The notes beneath the pieces were generated by a model. The model searched no databases, had not been told where the DNA came from, and saw nothing but the letters and a program-made list of their open reading frames with translations. A stretch of 64,000 nt of DNA from Streptomyces chartreusis (GTDB lineage Bacteria > Actinomycetota > Actinomycetes > Streptomycetales > Streptomycetaceae). The stretch lies in assembly GCF_008704715.1 (NCBI RefSeq), contig NZ_CP023689.1, forward strand, positions 7,378,001 to 7,442,000. The letters are read 5' to 3'. Of the stretch, positions 23,089 to 32,413 are shown one piece after another (the stretch's first letter is position 1; each line of letters begins with the position of its first letter). A program made the position numbers and the translations under genes.

Positions 23089-24999
23089 GTGTCCCGCCCC
23101 GTGCGTCGTGTTGTGTTGCGTCGGCCGCAGCTTCCGCCCTGGATCGCGCATGCTCTGCGTGCGCAGCGGGGGCCCGTTCCATGGAGTGCGGTCGCGCGTG
23201 GGGCGTTGGCCGCTGGGCCGTTGTTGCTGGTCGCGGTCGTTGTCGGTCGTACCTCGCTCGGTGTTGTCGCGGCCATCGCCGCCATGCTCGCCGGGATCAA
23301 CGACCGGCCCGGTAGCCGCCGGGGCTCCGTGCGGCGGCTCGGGGTGCCCGCTGTGGTGGGTGCGGCCGGGCTGTTCGTCGGGACGGTCGCGGGGGATCGG
23401 CTCGGGGCCGTCGCGCTCACCGTTCTGCTTGCCGGGCTCGGGCTCTTCGCCGGAGGCATCAGCGCCGTCGGGCCCGTCGCGTCCGCCGCCGGGACCCAGT
23501 TGCTGGTCGCCGCCGCCATCGGGGCCGGGATGCCGTTGCCCGAGAGCGGGTGGGAGCGGGCGCTCGCCTATCTCGGGGGTGCCTTGTGGCTGGTGCTGCT
23601 CCGGCTGGTGCTGCCCACGCCCGGGTCCCTCGTCGGGGACTTCCGGTTCGACGGGGAGCGGGACGCGGTGGCCGGGGTGTACGACGCCGTCGCCGAACTG
23701 CTCGACGCCGTGGGGACCGACCGGGCCACCGCCCGCCGTGCCGCCCTCACCGCCACCCTCGACCATGCCCAGGACGCCCTCACCGGGCCCCGGCTGCGCC
23801 GGTACGCCTCCTCGTCCGCCGAGCGCCGGCTGCACGCGCAGTACGCCGCCGCCCTGCCGCTCGGCGAGGCCGCCACCGCGCTCGCCTGGGCCGGCGAACC
23901 CGTGCCCGCCCGCGCCTCCGAAGGCCCCCGGCGTCTCGCCGCCGCCGTACGCGGCAACACCCACACCGGCCCCCTCCCCGCACCCTCCCGATCCGCCCCC
24001 GCCCTGCGCGCCCTCGACGACGCCCTGCTGCACGCCGCCGAAGCCTTCGACCGGGGCAGGGAGAACCGGGACCTGCACACCCGGCGTCGTACGGCCGGGG
24101 ATCTCCTGCGGTCCGTGTTCGGGGCCGGCGGCAGGGAGTACGGGCTGCGTGTCGCCCTCTGCTTCGGGGCCAGCGCCGCCATCGCGCAGGTGCTGTACCG
24201 CGCCCAGTGGTACGGGCAGCACGAGCACTGGTACTGGCTCCCGGCCACCGCCGTCTTCCTCGTCAAGCCCGACCTCGGGCCGCTCGTGTCCCGGGTGCTG
24301 TGCCGGGCCGCCGGCACCGTGCTGGGTGCCCTGCTGTTCGCCGGGTTCGCGGCCGTGTTGCCCCGGCCGGAAGGGCTCATCGCGCTCGTGGCTCTCAGCG
24401 GCGCCCTCATTCCCGTGGCCACCCGGCACTTCGCCGCGCAGACCGCCGTCGTGACCGTCCTCGTGCTCGCCCTGGTGATGGTGGGCGGCGAGCCGCAGGC
24501 CTCCGTGAGCCGGATCGGGGAGACGTTGCTGGCGTGCGCGATCGTGCTCGTCGTGGGGCATCTGCCGATGCCGGGACAGAGGGGTGGGGGTGTGCGGGCG
24601 CGGCTGGGGGCGGCCGGGCGGGCCGCGTACGCCTATCTCGGTCATGTGCTGAGCGAGTCGGGCGGAGCCGCACACCACGGGGCCGACGCCCGTGCCCTGC
24701 GCTGGACCCTCCGCCGCGAGGCCTACCGTGCGCTCGCCGAGTCCCGTACCGCCATCGCCCTCGCCGCCGCCGAACTGCCCACGCTCGCCCGGCACACCGA
24801 GGGCGCGGACGACGTCGTCGCCACCCTCGAACGGCTCGTCGACACGACGACCGCGTGCGCCGTCCACCTGGACGACTCGGGGCGGCTCACGCCGTGGCAC
24901 CTCGCTCAGCTGAACGAACTGCTCGACGAACTCGCCGAGGAACGTGACGAGATCGGGCTACGGATGCCCGACGCCCCCGAGGTGCCCCTCGCCGGGTGA
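23089..24999 (+). CDS. FUSC family (aromatic acid exporter-like) membrane protein
   Basis: A 636-residue protein with two blocks of about five to six transmembrane helices (about residues 25-170 and 345-500), each followed by a cytoplasmic helical region, the FUSC/YccS/AaeB arrangement. AaeB-type proteins export aromatic carboxylic acids; substrate unknown here. Visible family elements: GVVAAIAAMLAGINDRPGSR, and in the second block AQWYGQHEHWYWLPATAVFLVKPDLG. I chose GTG 23089 because AGGAG lies four bases upstream and the homologous part starts near LPPWIAHALRA; the open frame upstream overlaps the previous gene. About 240 non-coding bases precede it. Confidence 0.82.
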   Translation: MSRPVRRVVLRRPQLPPWIAHALRAQRGPVPWSAVARGALAAGPLLLVAVVVGRTSLGVVAAIAAMLAGINDRPGSRRGSVRRLGVPAVVGAAGLFVGTVAGDRLGAVALTVLLAGLGLFAGGISAVGPVASAAGTQLLVAAAIGAGMPLPESGWERALAYLGGALWLVLLRLVLPTPGSLVGDFRFDGERDAVAGVYDAVAELLDAVGTDRATARRAALTATLDHAQDALTGPRLRRYASSSAERRLHAQYAAALPLGEAATALAWAGEPVPARASEGPRRLAAAVRGNTHTGPLPAPSRSAPALRALDDALLHAAEAFDRGRENRDLHTRRRTAGDLLRSVFGAGGREYGLRVALCFGASAAIAQVLYRAQWYGQHEHWYWLPATAVFLVKPDLGPLVSRVLCRAAGTVLGALLFAGFAAVLPRPEGLIALVALSGALIPVATRHFAAQTAVVTVLVLALVMVGGEPQASVSRIGETLLACAIVLVVGHLPMPGQRGGGVRARLGAAGRAAYAYLGHVLSESGGAAHHGADARALRWTLRREAYRALAESRTAIALAAAELPTLARHTEGADDVVATLERLVDTTTACAVHLDDSGRLTPWHLAQLNELLDELAEERDEIGLRMPDAPEVPLAG

Positions 25000-25043
25000 C
25001 ACCGGAGCCCCTCCGGGGCCCACGGGAGCCCCCACGGGACCTC

Positions 25044-26006
25044 CTAGTCCCCGACCCGCACCCAGACCGGCGCATGGTCCGAGCCCGCCTCGCCCCGCCG
25101 CTGCTGCGGATCCGGCCCGACCGACGGCAGTTCCGGCGTACCGGCCGCCCCGGGCACTCCCGTCCCCGCCGCCGTCACCCGCCCGATCAGACGGTGGCTG
25201 CACAGTATGTGGTCGATCAGCTCGCGGCGGCCGGAGTTGACGCGTGAGAAGCGCTGCTCGGCCGGGATCAGCGGTGCCACGTTCCACAGGCGGGCCGCGT
25301 CGCCCTTGTCCTTCACCCGGAATCCGGGCGTGCCGATCTCCGAGCCGGGCGGGCCCAGCAGGATCTGCGTGGTCGCCGCCTGGACCTCGTCGTTCAGGTC
25401 GCCGACGACCGCCACGTCCCGCTCTCGGCCGTCCCCGGCCAGCAGTACGTCGGCCAGCGCGCGCAGCGCCGTCGCCTCGGCTGCCCGCCGGTACAGCGCG
25501 TAGGCGCCGTGGCGGGCGCGTTCGCCCTCGTCGCGCGGGTTGAAGCGGCCCCCGGGGTAGGACAGCAGCTTCGACTTGAGGTGGGCGACCGCCATCCGCA
25601 GCGGCCCGGCCCCCGGCTCCGGTTCGGTCTCCACCGCGAGGAAGCCCCGGCCCGAGCCCGACACGGTGGCTCCGTCGTCGTCCGTCTGCACCGGCTTCAG
25701 GCGCTGCGGGAAGGCGGACGTGTCGTGCAGGACGCGCAGCGGCGTACGGCTCAGGAAGCCGACGCGTATGCCCCGGCCGTCAGGGTGCTCGGAGAGCGCG
25801 ATGTGCCAGTCGCCGGTCAGCAGCCCGGCCAGGTCGCCCAGGGCCTCCGGGTCACCGACCTCCTGCACGCCGAGCAGCGCCGGGTCGAGTTCGGTGACGA
25901 CCGCCGTCAGCGCCGCGAGCTTCGACTCGTACGCCGCCTTGTCCTTGGGGCCGAACTCGCCGCCGGGCCGGTAGAGGTTCTCGAGGTTCCAGGTGCCGAG
26001 GAGCAT
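25044..26006 (-). CDS. Endonuclease/exonuclease/phosphatase family protein
   Basis: A 320-residue metal-dependent phosphodiesterase-fold protein. The EEP motifs are in order: TWNLENL (Asn ligand), GVQEVGD (Glu ligand), VAHLKSK (His), VVGDLNDEV (catalytic Asp-x-Asn), and the closing GSDHAPVWV (Asp-His). Without a signal peptide it is likely cytoplasmic; it could act on nucleic acids, phosphoinositides or another phosphoester. AAGGAG precedes the ATG at 26006. It is convergent with the FUSC gene and divergent from the amidohydrolase gene. Confidence 0.87.
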   Translation of the reverse strand: MLLGTWNLENLYRPGGEFGPKDKAAYESKLAALTAVVTELDPALLGVQEVGDPEALGDLAGLLTGDWHIALSEHPDGRGIRVGFLSRTPLRVLHDTSAFPQRLKPVQTDDDGATVSGSGRGFLAVETEPEPGAGPLRMAVAHLKSKLLSYPGGRFNPRDEGERARHGAYALYRRAAEATALRALADVLLAGDGRERDVAVVGDLNDEVQAATTQILLGPPGSEIGTPGFRVKDKGDAARLWNVAPLIPAEQRFSRVNSGRRELIDHILCSHRLIGRVTAAGTGVPGAAGTPELPSVGPDPQQRRGEAGSDHAPVWVRVGD

Positions 26007-26168
26007 GCCGGGCTCCTTCCAGAAGCCGTGGGCCGCGATGCCGCCGGAGGGCCTTGGTGCGGCCGTCGGGCAGGCCGTGACGAGGCCAGCGTGCCCGTGC
26101 TCCGGACCGGTGCGACAGACCTCTGACCGGATGCGCGGTTCACCTCACCCGACCCGACGACCGCGTCG

Positions 26169-26174
26169 TACGTT
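26169..26174 (+). promoter_or_regulatory. -10 element TACGTT of the amidohydrolase gene (leaderless)
   Basis: TACGTT ends six bases before the ATG at 26181. Confidence 0.55.
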
Positions 26175-26180
26175 GGCGTG

Positions 26181-27545
26181 ATGACGCCTTCTCCCGCAGA
26201 AGCTCCCGCCGACCTCATCATCACCGGATGCACCGTCCTCGTGCACGACGACCAGGAGCGGATCGGGTTCGAGGAGGACGCCGCGATCGTCGTACGCGAC
26301 GGAGTCGTCGAGTCCGTCACCAGCGCCGACGCCGTGCGCGGACGGGACGCCGCCGAGCGGATCGACGCCGCCGGGCAGGTCGCGCTTCCCGGCCTCGTCA
26401 ACTGCCACACCCACGCCCCGATGGTCACCCTGCGCGGCGTCGCCGAGGACCTGCCCATCGAGGAGTGGTTCAACGACGTCGTGTGGCCGATCGAGTCCAA
26501 CCTCACGGAGAGAGACGTGGAGTTGGGGGCGCGGCTGGCGTGCGCCGAGATGATCCGCGCGGGCGTCACCTGCTTCGCCGACCACTACTTCTCCATGGAC
26601 GCCGTAGCCGCCGTCGTCGAGGAGTGCGGGATCAGGGCGCATCTCGGCGAGGCGTACTTCTCCTCCCAGGGGCCCCGAGGGCGGGAGAAGTCGCTGGAGT
26701 TCGCGCTGCGGCACCGCGGCGGCGCCGACGGCCGCATCACCACCGCCCTCGCCCCGCACGCCCCGTACACCGTCGACGACGCCGACCTCGCCGCCACCGC
26801 CGCACTCGCCCGCGACCACGGCCTGCCCGTCCACCTCCACGCCGCCGAGAACCGCGACCAGGCCGAGGCCAGTCTCGCCCGGCACGGCGTCACCCCCATC
26901 GAGGTGCTCAGGCGCACCGGCATCCTCGACACCGACGTCCTCATCGCCCACGGCACCGGCATCCTCGACAGCGACCTGCCGCTCCTCGAAGCAGCCAGCG
27001 GCAGTACGGCCGTCGCCACCGCCCCGCGCGGCTACCTGAAGTTCGCCTGGCCCACCACCACACCCGTGCGCGCCCTGCACGACATCGGCATCCCCGTCGG
27101 CCTCGCCACGGACGGCGCCGCGTCCAACAACTCCCTGGACGTATGGGAGTCGATGGCGCTCACCGCCCTCGTCCAGAAGTCGACCACCGGCGACCCGCGC
27201 TGGCTGACGGCACGTCAAGCCCTGCACCACGCCACGCTCCAGAGCGCCCGCGCGGTCGGACTCGGCGACCGCCTCGGCACCCTCGCACCCGGCCGGCGCG
27301 CCGACATCGTCCTGGTCGACCTGAGCGGCCCCCACACCCAGCCGGTGCACGACCTCGCCGCGACCCTCGTGCACAGCGCCCGTTCCTCCGACGTGCGTAC
27401 GACCGTCGTCGACGGGCGGATCCTGATGCGCGACCGGGAGCTGCTGACGCTCGATGTGCCAGCGGTGGTACGGGAGTTGGGGGAGCGCATGCCCGCTCTG
27501 CTCGACCGCGGTCATGGCAGGCGGATCCAGGACTACGACAGCTGA
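26181..27545 (+). CDS. Amidohydrolase / deaminase of the TRZ/ATZ-MtaD family
   Basis: A 454-residue metal-dependent hydrolase of subtype III. Metal ligands are visible as NCHTHAP (HxH, about residues 74-80), HLHAAEN (third His and Glu), AHGTG (fourth His) and LATDGAASNN (Asp). The last motif and the FADHYFSMDAV segment are typical of 5'-methylthioadenosine/S-adenosylhomocysteine deaminases, though guanine- or triazine-type substrates are possible. ATG 26181 is chosen over the preceding GTG because it stands six bases after the -10 hexamer TACGTT, predicting a leaderless mRNA. A P450 gene with its own promoter follows 22 bases on. Confidence 0.88.
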   Translation: MTPSPAEAPADLIITGCTVLVHDDQERIGFEEDAAIVVRDGVVESVTSADAVRGRDAAERIDAAGQVALPGLVNCHTHAPMVTLRGVAEDLPIEEWFNDVVWPIESNLTERDVELGARLACAEMIRAGVTCFADHYFSMDAVAAVVEECGIRAHLGEAYFSSQGPRGREKSLEFALRHRGGADGRITTALAPHAPYTVDDADLAATAALARDHGLPVHLHAAENRDQAEASLARHGVTPIEVLRRTGILDTDVLIAHGTGILDSDLPLLEAASGSTAVATAPRGYLKFAWPTTTPVRALHDIGIPVGLATDGAASNNSLDVWESMALTALVQKSTTGDPRWLTARQALHHATLQSARAVGLGDRLGTLAPGRRADIVLVDLSGPHTQPVHDLAATLVHSARSSDVRTTVVDGRILMRDRELLTLDVPAVVRELGERMPALLDRGHGRRIQDYDS

Positions 27546-27554
27546 GGCCGCCCC

Positions 27555-27560
27555 TAGGCT
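27555..27560 (+). promoter_or_regulatory. -10 element TAGGCT of the P450 gene (leaderless)
   Basis: TAGGCT ends seven bases before the ATG at 27568. Confidence 0.55.
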
Positions 27561-27567
27561 GATCCCC

Positions 27568-28749
27568 ATGGATCCCGCCGACGGCCTCATCGACCACCCC
27601 CACGACGTGTACCGGCGCCTGCGCGACACCGCGCCGGTGCACCGCATCGCCGGCGCCGACGGCAACCCGGCCTGGATCGTCACCCGGTACCAGGACGTAC
27701 GCGAGGCACTGACGGACCCGCGGCTCTCCGTGGACAAGCGGCACGCGAAGGAAGGCAACTACCAGGGCCTCACGCTGCCGCCCGCCCTGGACGCCAACCT
27801 CCTCAACATGGAGGCGCCCGACCACACCCGCATCCGCAGGCTGGTCGTGCGGGCCTTCACCGCGCGCCGGGTGGAGCAGCTCCGCGCGCCCATCCGAGAG
27901 ACCGCCGACCGGCTGCTCGACGCCCTCGGCCCACACGGCACCACCGATCTGATCGCCTCCTACGCGGCGCCCCTGCCCATCACCGTCATCTGCGACCTCC
28001 TCGGCGTCCCGGACCGGCACCGGCGGGACTTCCGGGTCTGGACCGACACCCTCGTCGCCCCCGACCCGTCCCGCCCGCAGGACGCGAAGGCGGCCGTCGT
28101 CGCCATGCTCGGCTTCTTCGGCGAACTCCTCGCCGACAAGCGCGAGGAACCCGCCGACGACCTGCTCTCCGACCTGATCGCGGTCCGCGACGAGGGCGAC
28201 CGGCTCAGCGAGGACGAGCTGATGTCCCTCGCCTTCCTCATCCTCTTCGCCGGCTACGAGAACACCGTGCAGCTCATCGGGAACGCGGTGCTGGCGCTGC
28301 TCCGGCACCCCGAACAGCTCGATGCCCTGCGTGCGGACCCCGAGGGCATCGCCGCCGCCGTGGAGGAGTTCCACCGCTTCGAGGGCCCCGCCCTGCTCGC
28401 CATCCGCCGCTTCCCCACCGAGGACATGACCATCGGCGGTGTCCCCGTGCCGGCCGGCGAGACCGTCCTGCTGTCCCTGGCCGCCGCCAACCGCGACCCG
28501 GCCCGCTTCCCCGACCCCGACCGCCTCGACCTCTCCCGCGACACCTCCGGACACCTTGCCCTCGGCCACGGCGTCCACCACTGCCTCGGCGCGCCGCTCG
28601 CCCGTGCCGAGACCGAGATCGCCCTGACCGCGCTGCTGGAACGGTTCCCCGAACTCGCCCTCGCGGACGGGGAACCCCGGTGGCGTCGCTCGCTGCGCGC
28701 GCGTGGCCTGCTCGCGCTGCCGGTGTCGTACTCCGGGAAGGAGTTCTGA
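27568..28749 (+). CDS. Cytochrome P450 with an unusual I-helix
   Basis: A 393-residue class I bacterial P450, normal length. The heme ligand is C339 in LGHGVHHCLG; the usual leading Phe of the FGxGxHxCxG motif is Leu332. ExxR is E267-F-H-R270. The oxygen-activation motif reads AGYENT (residues 228-233), with Asn232 at the position of the conserved catalytic Thr. The C-helix segment MEAPDHTRIRRLV is canonical. Electrons would come from a ferredoxin and reductase encoded elsewhere; none is adjacent. The substrate is unknown. Loss of the Thr may alter proton delivery, so it could be a specialised oxygenase. Predicted leaderless transcript. Confidence 0.93.
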   Translation: MDPADGLIDHPHDVYRRLRDTAPVHRIAGADGNPAWIVTRYQDVREALTDPRLSVDKRHAKEGNYQGLTLPPALDANLLNMEAPDHTRIRRLVVRAFTARRVEQLRAPIRETADRLLDALGPHGTTDLIASYAAPLPITVICDLLGVPDRHRRDFRVWTDTLVAPDPSRPQDAKAAVVAMLGFFGELLADKREEPADDLLSDLIAVRDEGDRLSEDELMSLAFLILFAGYENTVQLIGNAVLALLRHPEQLDALRADPEGIAAAVEEFHRFEGPALLAIRRFPTEDMTIGGVPVPAGETVLLSLAAANRDPARFPDPDRLDLSRDTSGHLALGHGVHHCLGAPLARAETEIALTALLERFPELALADGEPRWRRSLRARGLLALPVSYSGKEF

Positions 28750-28831
28750 GAATTCTTCGGGCCCGCCGATGAGTTCCGCCCCCGGCTCCGGTCACCACCC
28801 CGAACGGACCGTTGCACAGGAGGGGCGTCCC

Positions 28832-29521
28832 ATGTCGCTTCCGGAGATCGTCTCGCGCGAGCAGTGGCGCGCGGCACGTGAGGAACTGCTGGTCAAGGAG
28901 AAGGCGGCCACGCGCGCGCGTGACGCCCTCAACGCCGAGCGGCGCAGACTGCCCATGGTGGAGGTCGAGGAGGAGTACGTCTTCGAGGGCGGAGACGGCA
29001 AGGCGACCCTGCTCGACCTCTTCGAGGGGCGGCAGCAACTCGTCGTCTACCACTTCATGTTCGCCCCCGAATGGGACGCGGGCTGCCGCAGCTGCTCCGG
29101 GTTCCTCGACCAGATCGGTCACCTGGCGCATCTGAAGGCGCGCGGGACGAACCTCGTCGCCGTCTCCCGGGCGCCGTTCACCCGGATCCTGCCGTTCAAG
29201 GCGCGCATGGGCTGGACGCTGCCGTGGTTCTCGTCGTACGCCGGTGACTTCAACCGCGACTTCGAGGTGACCCTGGAGCTCGACGGCGAGCTGGTGGAGC
29301 GGCCCGGCGTCAGCTGCTTCCTGCGGGACCGGGACCGCGTCTTCCACACCTACTCGACCTATGAGCGAGGCCTGGACGGACTGGGCTCGACGACCGGGTT
29401 CCTCGACCTCACCGCGCTGGGCCGGCAGGAGGAGTGGGAGGAACCCAAGGGGCGCGCGTCGGCTCTCGGGGCGCCCGCGGGCAGCGAACGCGTCCGGTAT
29501 CACGACGAGTACGACGACTGA
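28832..29521 (+). CDS. DUF899 (thioredoxin-like) family protein
   Basis: A 229-residue protein of the DUF899 family, which has a thioredoxin-like fold. The family core is VYHFMFAPEWDAGCRSCSGF, containing a CxxC (about residues 85-88) at the thioredoxin active-site position, followed by LVAVSRAPFTRILPFKARMGW and LPWFSSYAGDFNRDF. The start ATG 28832 follows AGGAGGGG; an N-terminal helical region (EIVSREQWRAAREELLVKEK) is standard. The function is unproven; dithiol redox chemistry is a fair inference. It follows the P450 by 82 bases and may be an independent unit. Confidence 0.85.
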   Translation: MSLPEIVSREQWRAAREELLVKEKAATRARDALNAERRRLPMVEVEEEYVFEGGDGKATLLDLFEGRQQLVVYHFMFAPEWDAGCRSCSGFLDQIGHLAHLKARGTNLVAVSRAPFTRILPFKARMGWTLPWFSSYAGDFNRDFEVTLELDGELVERPGVSCFLRDRDRVFHTYSTYERGLDGLGSTTGFLDLTALGRQEEWEEPKGRASALGAPAGSERVRYHDEYDD

Positions 29522-29674
29522 CACGGGACGTAGCGGAAGATCATCGTGAGTGAGCGAGTGCTCACACATAGCCGTGAACGAGTGTCAACTACGTCTCAGT
29601 CCCGTCACTGACCGAGGCGATTCACCTCCGCCAGGCGTTAACTCCTACAAGTACGACGCTTATCGGAGGTCAGG

Positions 29675-29860
29675 ATGGTGAACGGGCGAACAGTGCTCGA
29701 ACGCTTTCCCGCGGGCGGGCCGCGAGGATCGTGGCCGGCGGAGGAGTTCGCGCACGCGCGACGCATGGAGGGGCTGCCCGCCGAGGTCGTCATGGACCTC
29801 GCGACGGACGCGTTCCTGGTGATCGTGCGCGGCGACGGAGCGGTGGACGCCGCCGCGTGA
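29675..29860 (+). CDS. Small hypothetical protein (61 aa)
   Basis: A 61-residue protein, MVNGRTVLERFPAGGPRGSW then EEFAHARRMEGLPAEVVMDLATDAFLVIV. ATG 29675 has TCGGAGGTC seven bases upstream and the codons keep high third-position GC, so I consider it real. There is no signal peptide or membrane helix; the C-terminal half looks like a short alpha/beta unit. I recall similar small proteins in other Streptomyces but cannot name a family. It converges on the ABC transporter gene with 21 bases between stops. Confidence 0.6.
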   Translation: MVNGRTVLERFPAGGPRGSWPAEEFAHARRMEGLPAEVVMDLATDAFLVIVRGDGAVDAAA

Positions 29861-29881
29861 GCCCGGGCAGGGGCGAGCCGG

Positions 29882-31825
29882 TCAGCTCGCCTTCGGGGCC
29901 GGCACCCGGGTCGTGAACTGCTCGGCCTGGAGCGAGTACAGCTCCGCGTAGACACCGCCGGTGGCCAGCAGTTCGTCCGGAGTCCCGGACTCCACGAGCC
30001 GGCCCTGGTCGAGGACGTGCACCAGATCGGCATGGCGGACGGACGCCAGCCGGTGCGTGATGAGGACGACCGTCTGGCCGGTGGAGGCCAGGGCGCGGAT
30101 CTTCTCGAACACCTCCAGCTCGGCCCGTGCGTCCAGGGCCGCCGTCGGCTCGTCCACGATCAGGATGCGGCCCCGCCGGTAGGCCGCCCGCGCGATCCCG
30201 AGCCGCTGCCACTGCCCGCCGGACAGCTCGTGCCCGCCGTTGAACTGCCGGGCCAGCAGGGTGTCCAGGCCGCGCGGCAGGTCCGCCACCACCTCCTCCG
30301 CCCCCGCCTCGGCGACCGACGTGGCCAGACGCTCCTCGGTGAGCGGCGCGGAGGACCGGCCCACGGCCACATTGACCCTGGCGGTGAACGGCCAGCGCTT
30401 GAAGTCCTGGGCCACCATCGCGATGCGCTCGGCGAGTTGGTGCCGGTCGGCGCCGGCCGCGTCGACGTCGTCCCACAGGACACGGCCCCGGTCCGGGGTG
30501 TAGAGCCCCGCGAGCAGCTTGACCAGGGTGGTCTTGCCGGAGCCGTTCTCGCCGACCAGCGCGACGATCCGGCCGAGGGGGAGGGTGAGCGTGACGTCGT
30601 CGAGGGCGGGGCGCGCGGATTCGCCCGGATAGGAGAAGCTGACGTTCTCGAAGCGGATCTCCCGGGGGTCCACGGGCAGGGCGGCGCCGCCGACCGGGAT
30701 CGCCCGTTCGGCCGCCTCGACGTAGAGCCGTTGCAGATCGCCGACGAAGAGCGCCTCCTCGTGGAGCGCGTTGACCTCCAGGACCAGGCTGTCCAGGCTC
30801 GACGACCCGGTGCGGATGGCGATCACGGCCGTACCCGCCACGGACAGTGCCATGGCGCCGGCCAGCAGCAGACCGCCCAGCGTGGCGTACGTCGCCACGG
30901 TCGCGAGCCCCGTCCACGCCGCCGCGATGAGCCCGGTGCGCGCGGCGAGCCGGGCCAGCCGGGCCTGCTCCGCCTCCGCCGTCTCCGACATCGCCCGGTA
31001 GTGGCGCAGCAGGAAGGGCCCGACCCCGTGCACCCGGATCTCGGGCGCGGCGGCGGGCTCGGTCAGCAGCCCGCTGATCAGATGGCCGGCGCGGGCGTGC
31101 TGCACCCAGGTGTGGAAGGACTCGTAGCGGCGCCGGGCGTTGGTCAGGGCGCTCCAGGCGCTCGGCAGCGTCATGGTGGCGAGGAGGGGCAGCAGGGCGG
31201 GGTGCAGCACGGCGAGCACACCGGCCGCGGCGATCAGCGAGATGCCCGCGTTCACCACGCGGGCGCTGTAGGAGATCATGCGGCGGGCGGACGCGGCGCC
31301 GTACTGCGCGGTGTCCAGCAGCTTGTGGAAGGCGTGGTCCTCGATCGCGGACAGCTCCACCGCGGCCGCCCGCTCCAGATACAGCTCGGTCGCCACGCGC
31401 TCCACCTTGGGCTCCAGACGCCCCGTGGCGTACGTCGACGCGGCCCGCAGCAGCGTCGAGACGACCATCACGGCGGCCATGGCGACCAGTGCGGGAACGG
31501 CACCTCGCAGCCGCTCCGCCAGCTCCCCGGGCTCGATCAGCCGCCCCAGCACACTGTTGACGGCGAGCAGCCCGACCGCCTGCGCCAGACCCCGGCCCAC
31601 CTCGGCCGCCAGCACGGTCCGTGCGGCCCGCCGGTCGGCCTGCCAGGCGAGCCTGAAGCTCGACCCAAGCAGGGACGGCAGCCGCGTCACCATGGCCCGC
31701 AGGCTCAGCTCCAGGAACGCGTCCCGGTGCTGGTTCCACCCCATGTCGTAGCGCAGCGGACCCCCGAAGAGCAGCCGCTCCGACTCCGACACCCGAGCCT
31801 CACCGGCGCCCTGTTTCTTCCCCAC
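29882..31825 (-). CDS. ABC exporter, fused permease and ATP-binding domains
   Basis: A 647-residue half-transporter: six transmembrane helices (about residues 55-350) then a nucleotide-binding domain (about 385-630) with Walker A GENGSGKTT, Q-loop VAQDFKRWPF, signature LSGGQ, Walker B ILIVDEPTAALD and the switch His in LITHRLASV. It would work as a homodimer or with another half. The substrate is unknown; the ABC type is exporter. The start is GTG 31823-31825 with GGGGGAGG seven bases upstream. About 90% of the NBD is conventional; no partner gene lies beside it, and the next gene upstream is a small unknown on the same strand, 153 bases away. Confidence 0.9.
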   Translation of the reverse strand: MGKKQGAGEARVSESERLLFGGPLRYDMGWNQHRDAFLELSLRAMVTRLPSLLGSSFRLAWQADRRAARTVLAAEVGRGLAQAVGLLAVNSVLGRLIEPGELAERLRGAVPALVAMAAVMVVSTLLRAASTYATGRLEPKVERVATELYLERAAAVELSAIEDHAFHKLLDTAQYGAASARRMISYSARVVNAGISLIAAAGVLAVLHPALLPLLATMTLPSAWSALTNARRRYESFHTWVQHARAGHLISGLLTEPAAAPEIRVHGVGPFLLRHYRAMSETAEAEQARLARLAARTGLIAAAWTGLATVATYATLGGLLLAGAMALSVAGTAVIAIRTGSSSLDSLVLEVNALHEEALFVGDLQRLYVEAAERAIPVGGAALPVDPREIRFENVSFSYPGESARPALDDVTLTLPLGRIVALVGENGSGKTTLVKLLAGLYTPDRGRVLWDDVDAAGADRHQLAERIAMVAQDFKRWPFTARVNVAVGRSSAPLTEERLATSVAEAGAEEVVADLPRGLDTLLARQFNGGHELSGGQWQRLGIARAAYRRGRILIVDEPTAALDARAELEVFEKIRALASTGQTVVLITHRLASVRHADLVHVLDQGRLVESGTPDELLATGGVYAELYSLQAEQFTTRVPAPKAS

Positions 31826-31978
31826 CGCACAGCCTCCCCCGACCGCCCTCGACGACGGAGGGCCACTATGGCGGGGCGGGGACGTTCGAGGGGAGGGCGT
31901 AAGTGGGGGTGGGAGGTGCACGCGGGCGTGCGCCGTCGGGCACCCGTGCCCGAGGACGGCGGACGGGGCCGCCGAGCG

Positions 31979-32413
31979 CTATGCGGTGATCTGCTTGGAC
32001 CAGGTCGGCGTGGTTCCCATGACCCTGCACAGCGCCAGATACAGCGGGATCGGCGGGGTGTAGGGCACCGTCCCGTCCCCGCGGTGGATCAGCCGCGGGG
32101 TGTCCACGACGACCGCCCCCGTGCTGTACCGCACGCCCGTCGGCCACTCCAGTGCGTAGTCGGAGTCGGACGGGAGGATCCACCACCAGTGGACGTCGTC
32201 GGCGTACACGGACCCCACGCGCGGCAGCCGGGGCAGGACCAGGGGACCGAAGCGGGCGGGAACCGCCACCGCGTCGCAGCCCAGGGGAGCCGTCATCCCC
32301 TCCGGAACGGGCAGGCGGCGCGGGGCGGCCGATGTGCGCATGCCGCGACGGAGGCGGACCAGCGAATCCAGGCTCAGCACCTGACCGCCGCCGGACACGC
32401 CGCTCACAGCCAT
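31979..32413 (-). CDS. Hypothetical protein downstream of an RsbW-like ATPase gene
   Basis: A 144-residue soluble protein of unknown family, rich in Trp/Pro/Arg, with VYADDVHWWWILPSDSDYALEW and PTGVRYSTGAVVVDTPRLIHR as its most distinctive parts. The ATG start at 32413 overlaps the end of the upstream ATP-binding protein gene by ten bases, indicating coupled translation. Such a pair is frequent in Streptomyces next to XRE/DUF397 genes, so it may be an accessory of that switch; this is inference from position. Confidence 0.65.
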   Translation of the reverse strand: MAVSGVSGGGQVLSLDSLVRLRRGMRTSAAPRRLPVPEGMTAPLGCDAVAVPARFGPLVLPRLPRVGSVYADDVHWWWILPSDSDYALEWPTGVRYSTGAVVVDTPRLIHRGDGTVPYTPPIPLYLALCRVMGTTPTWSKQITA

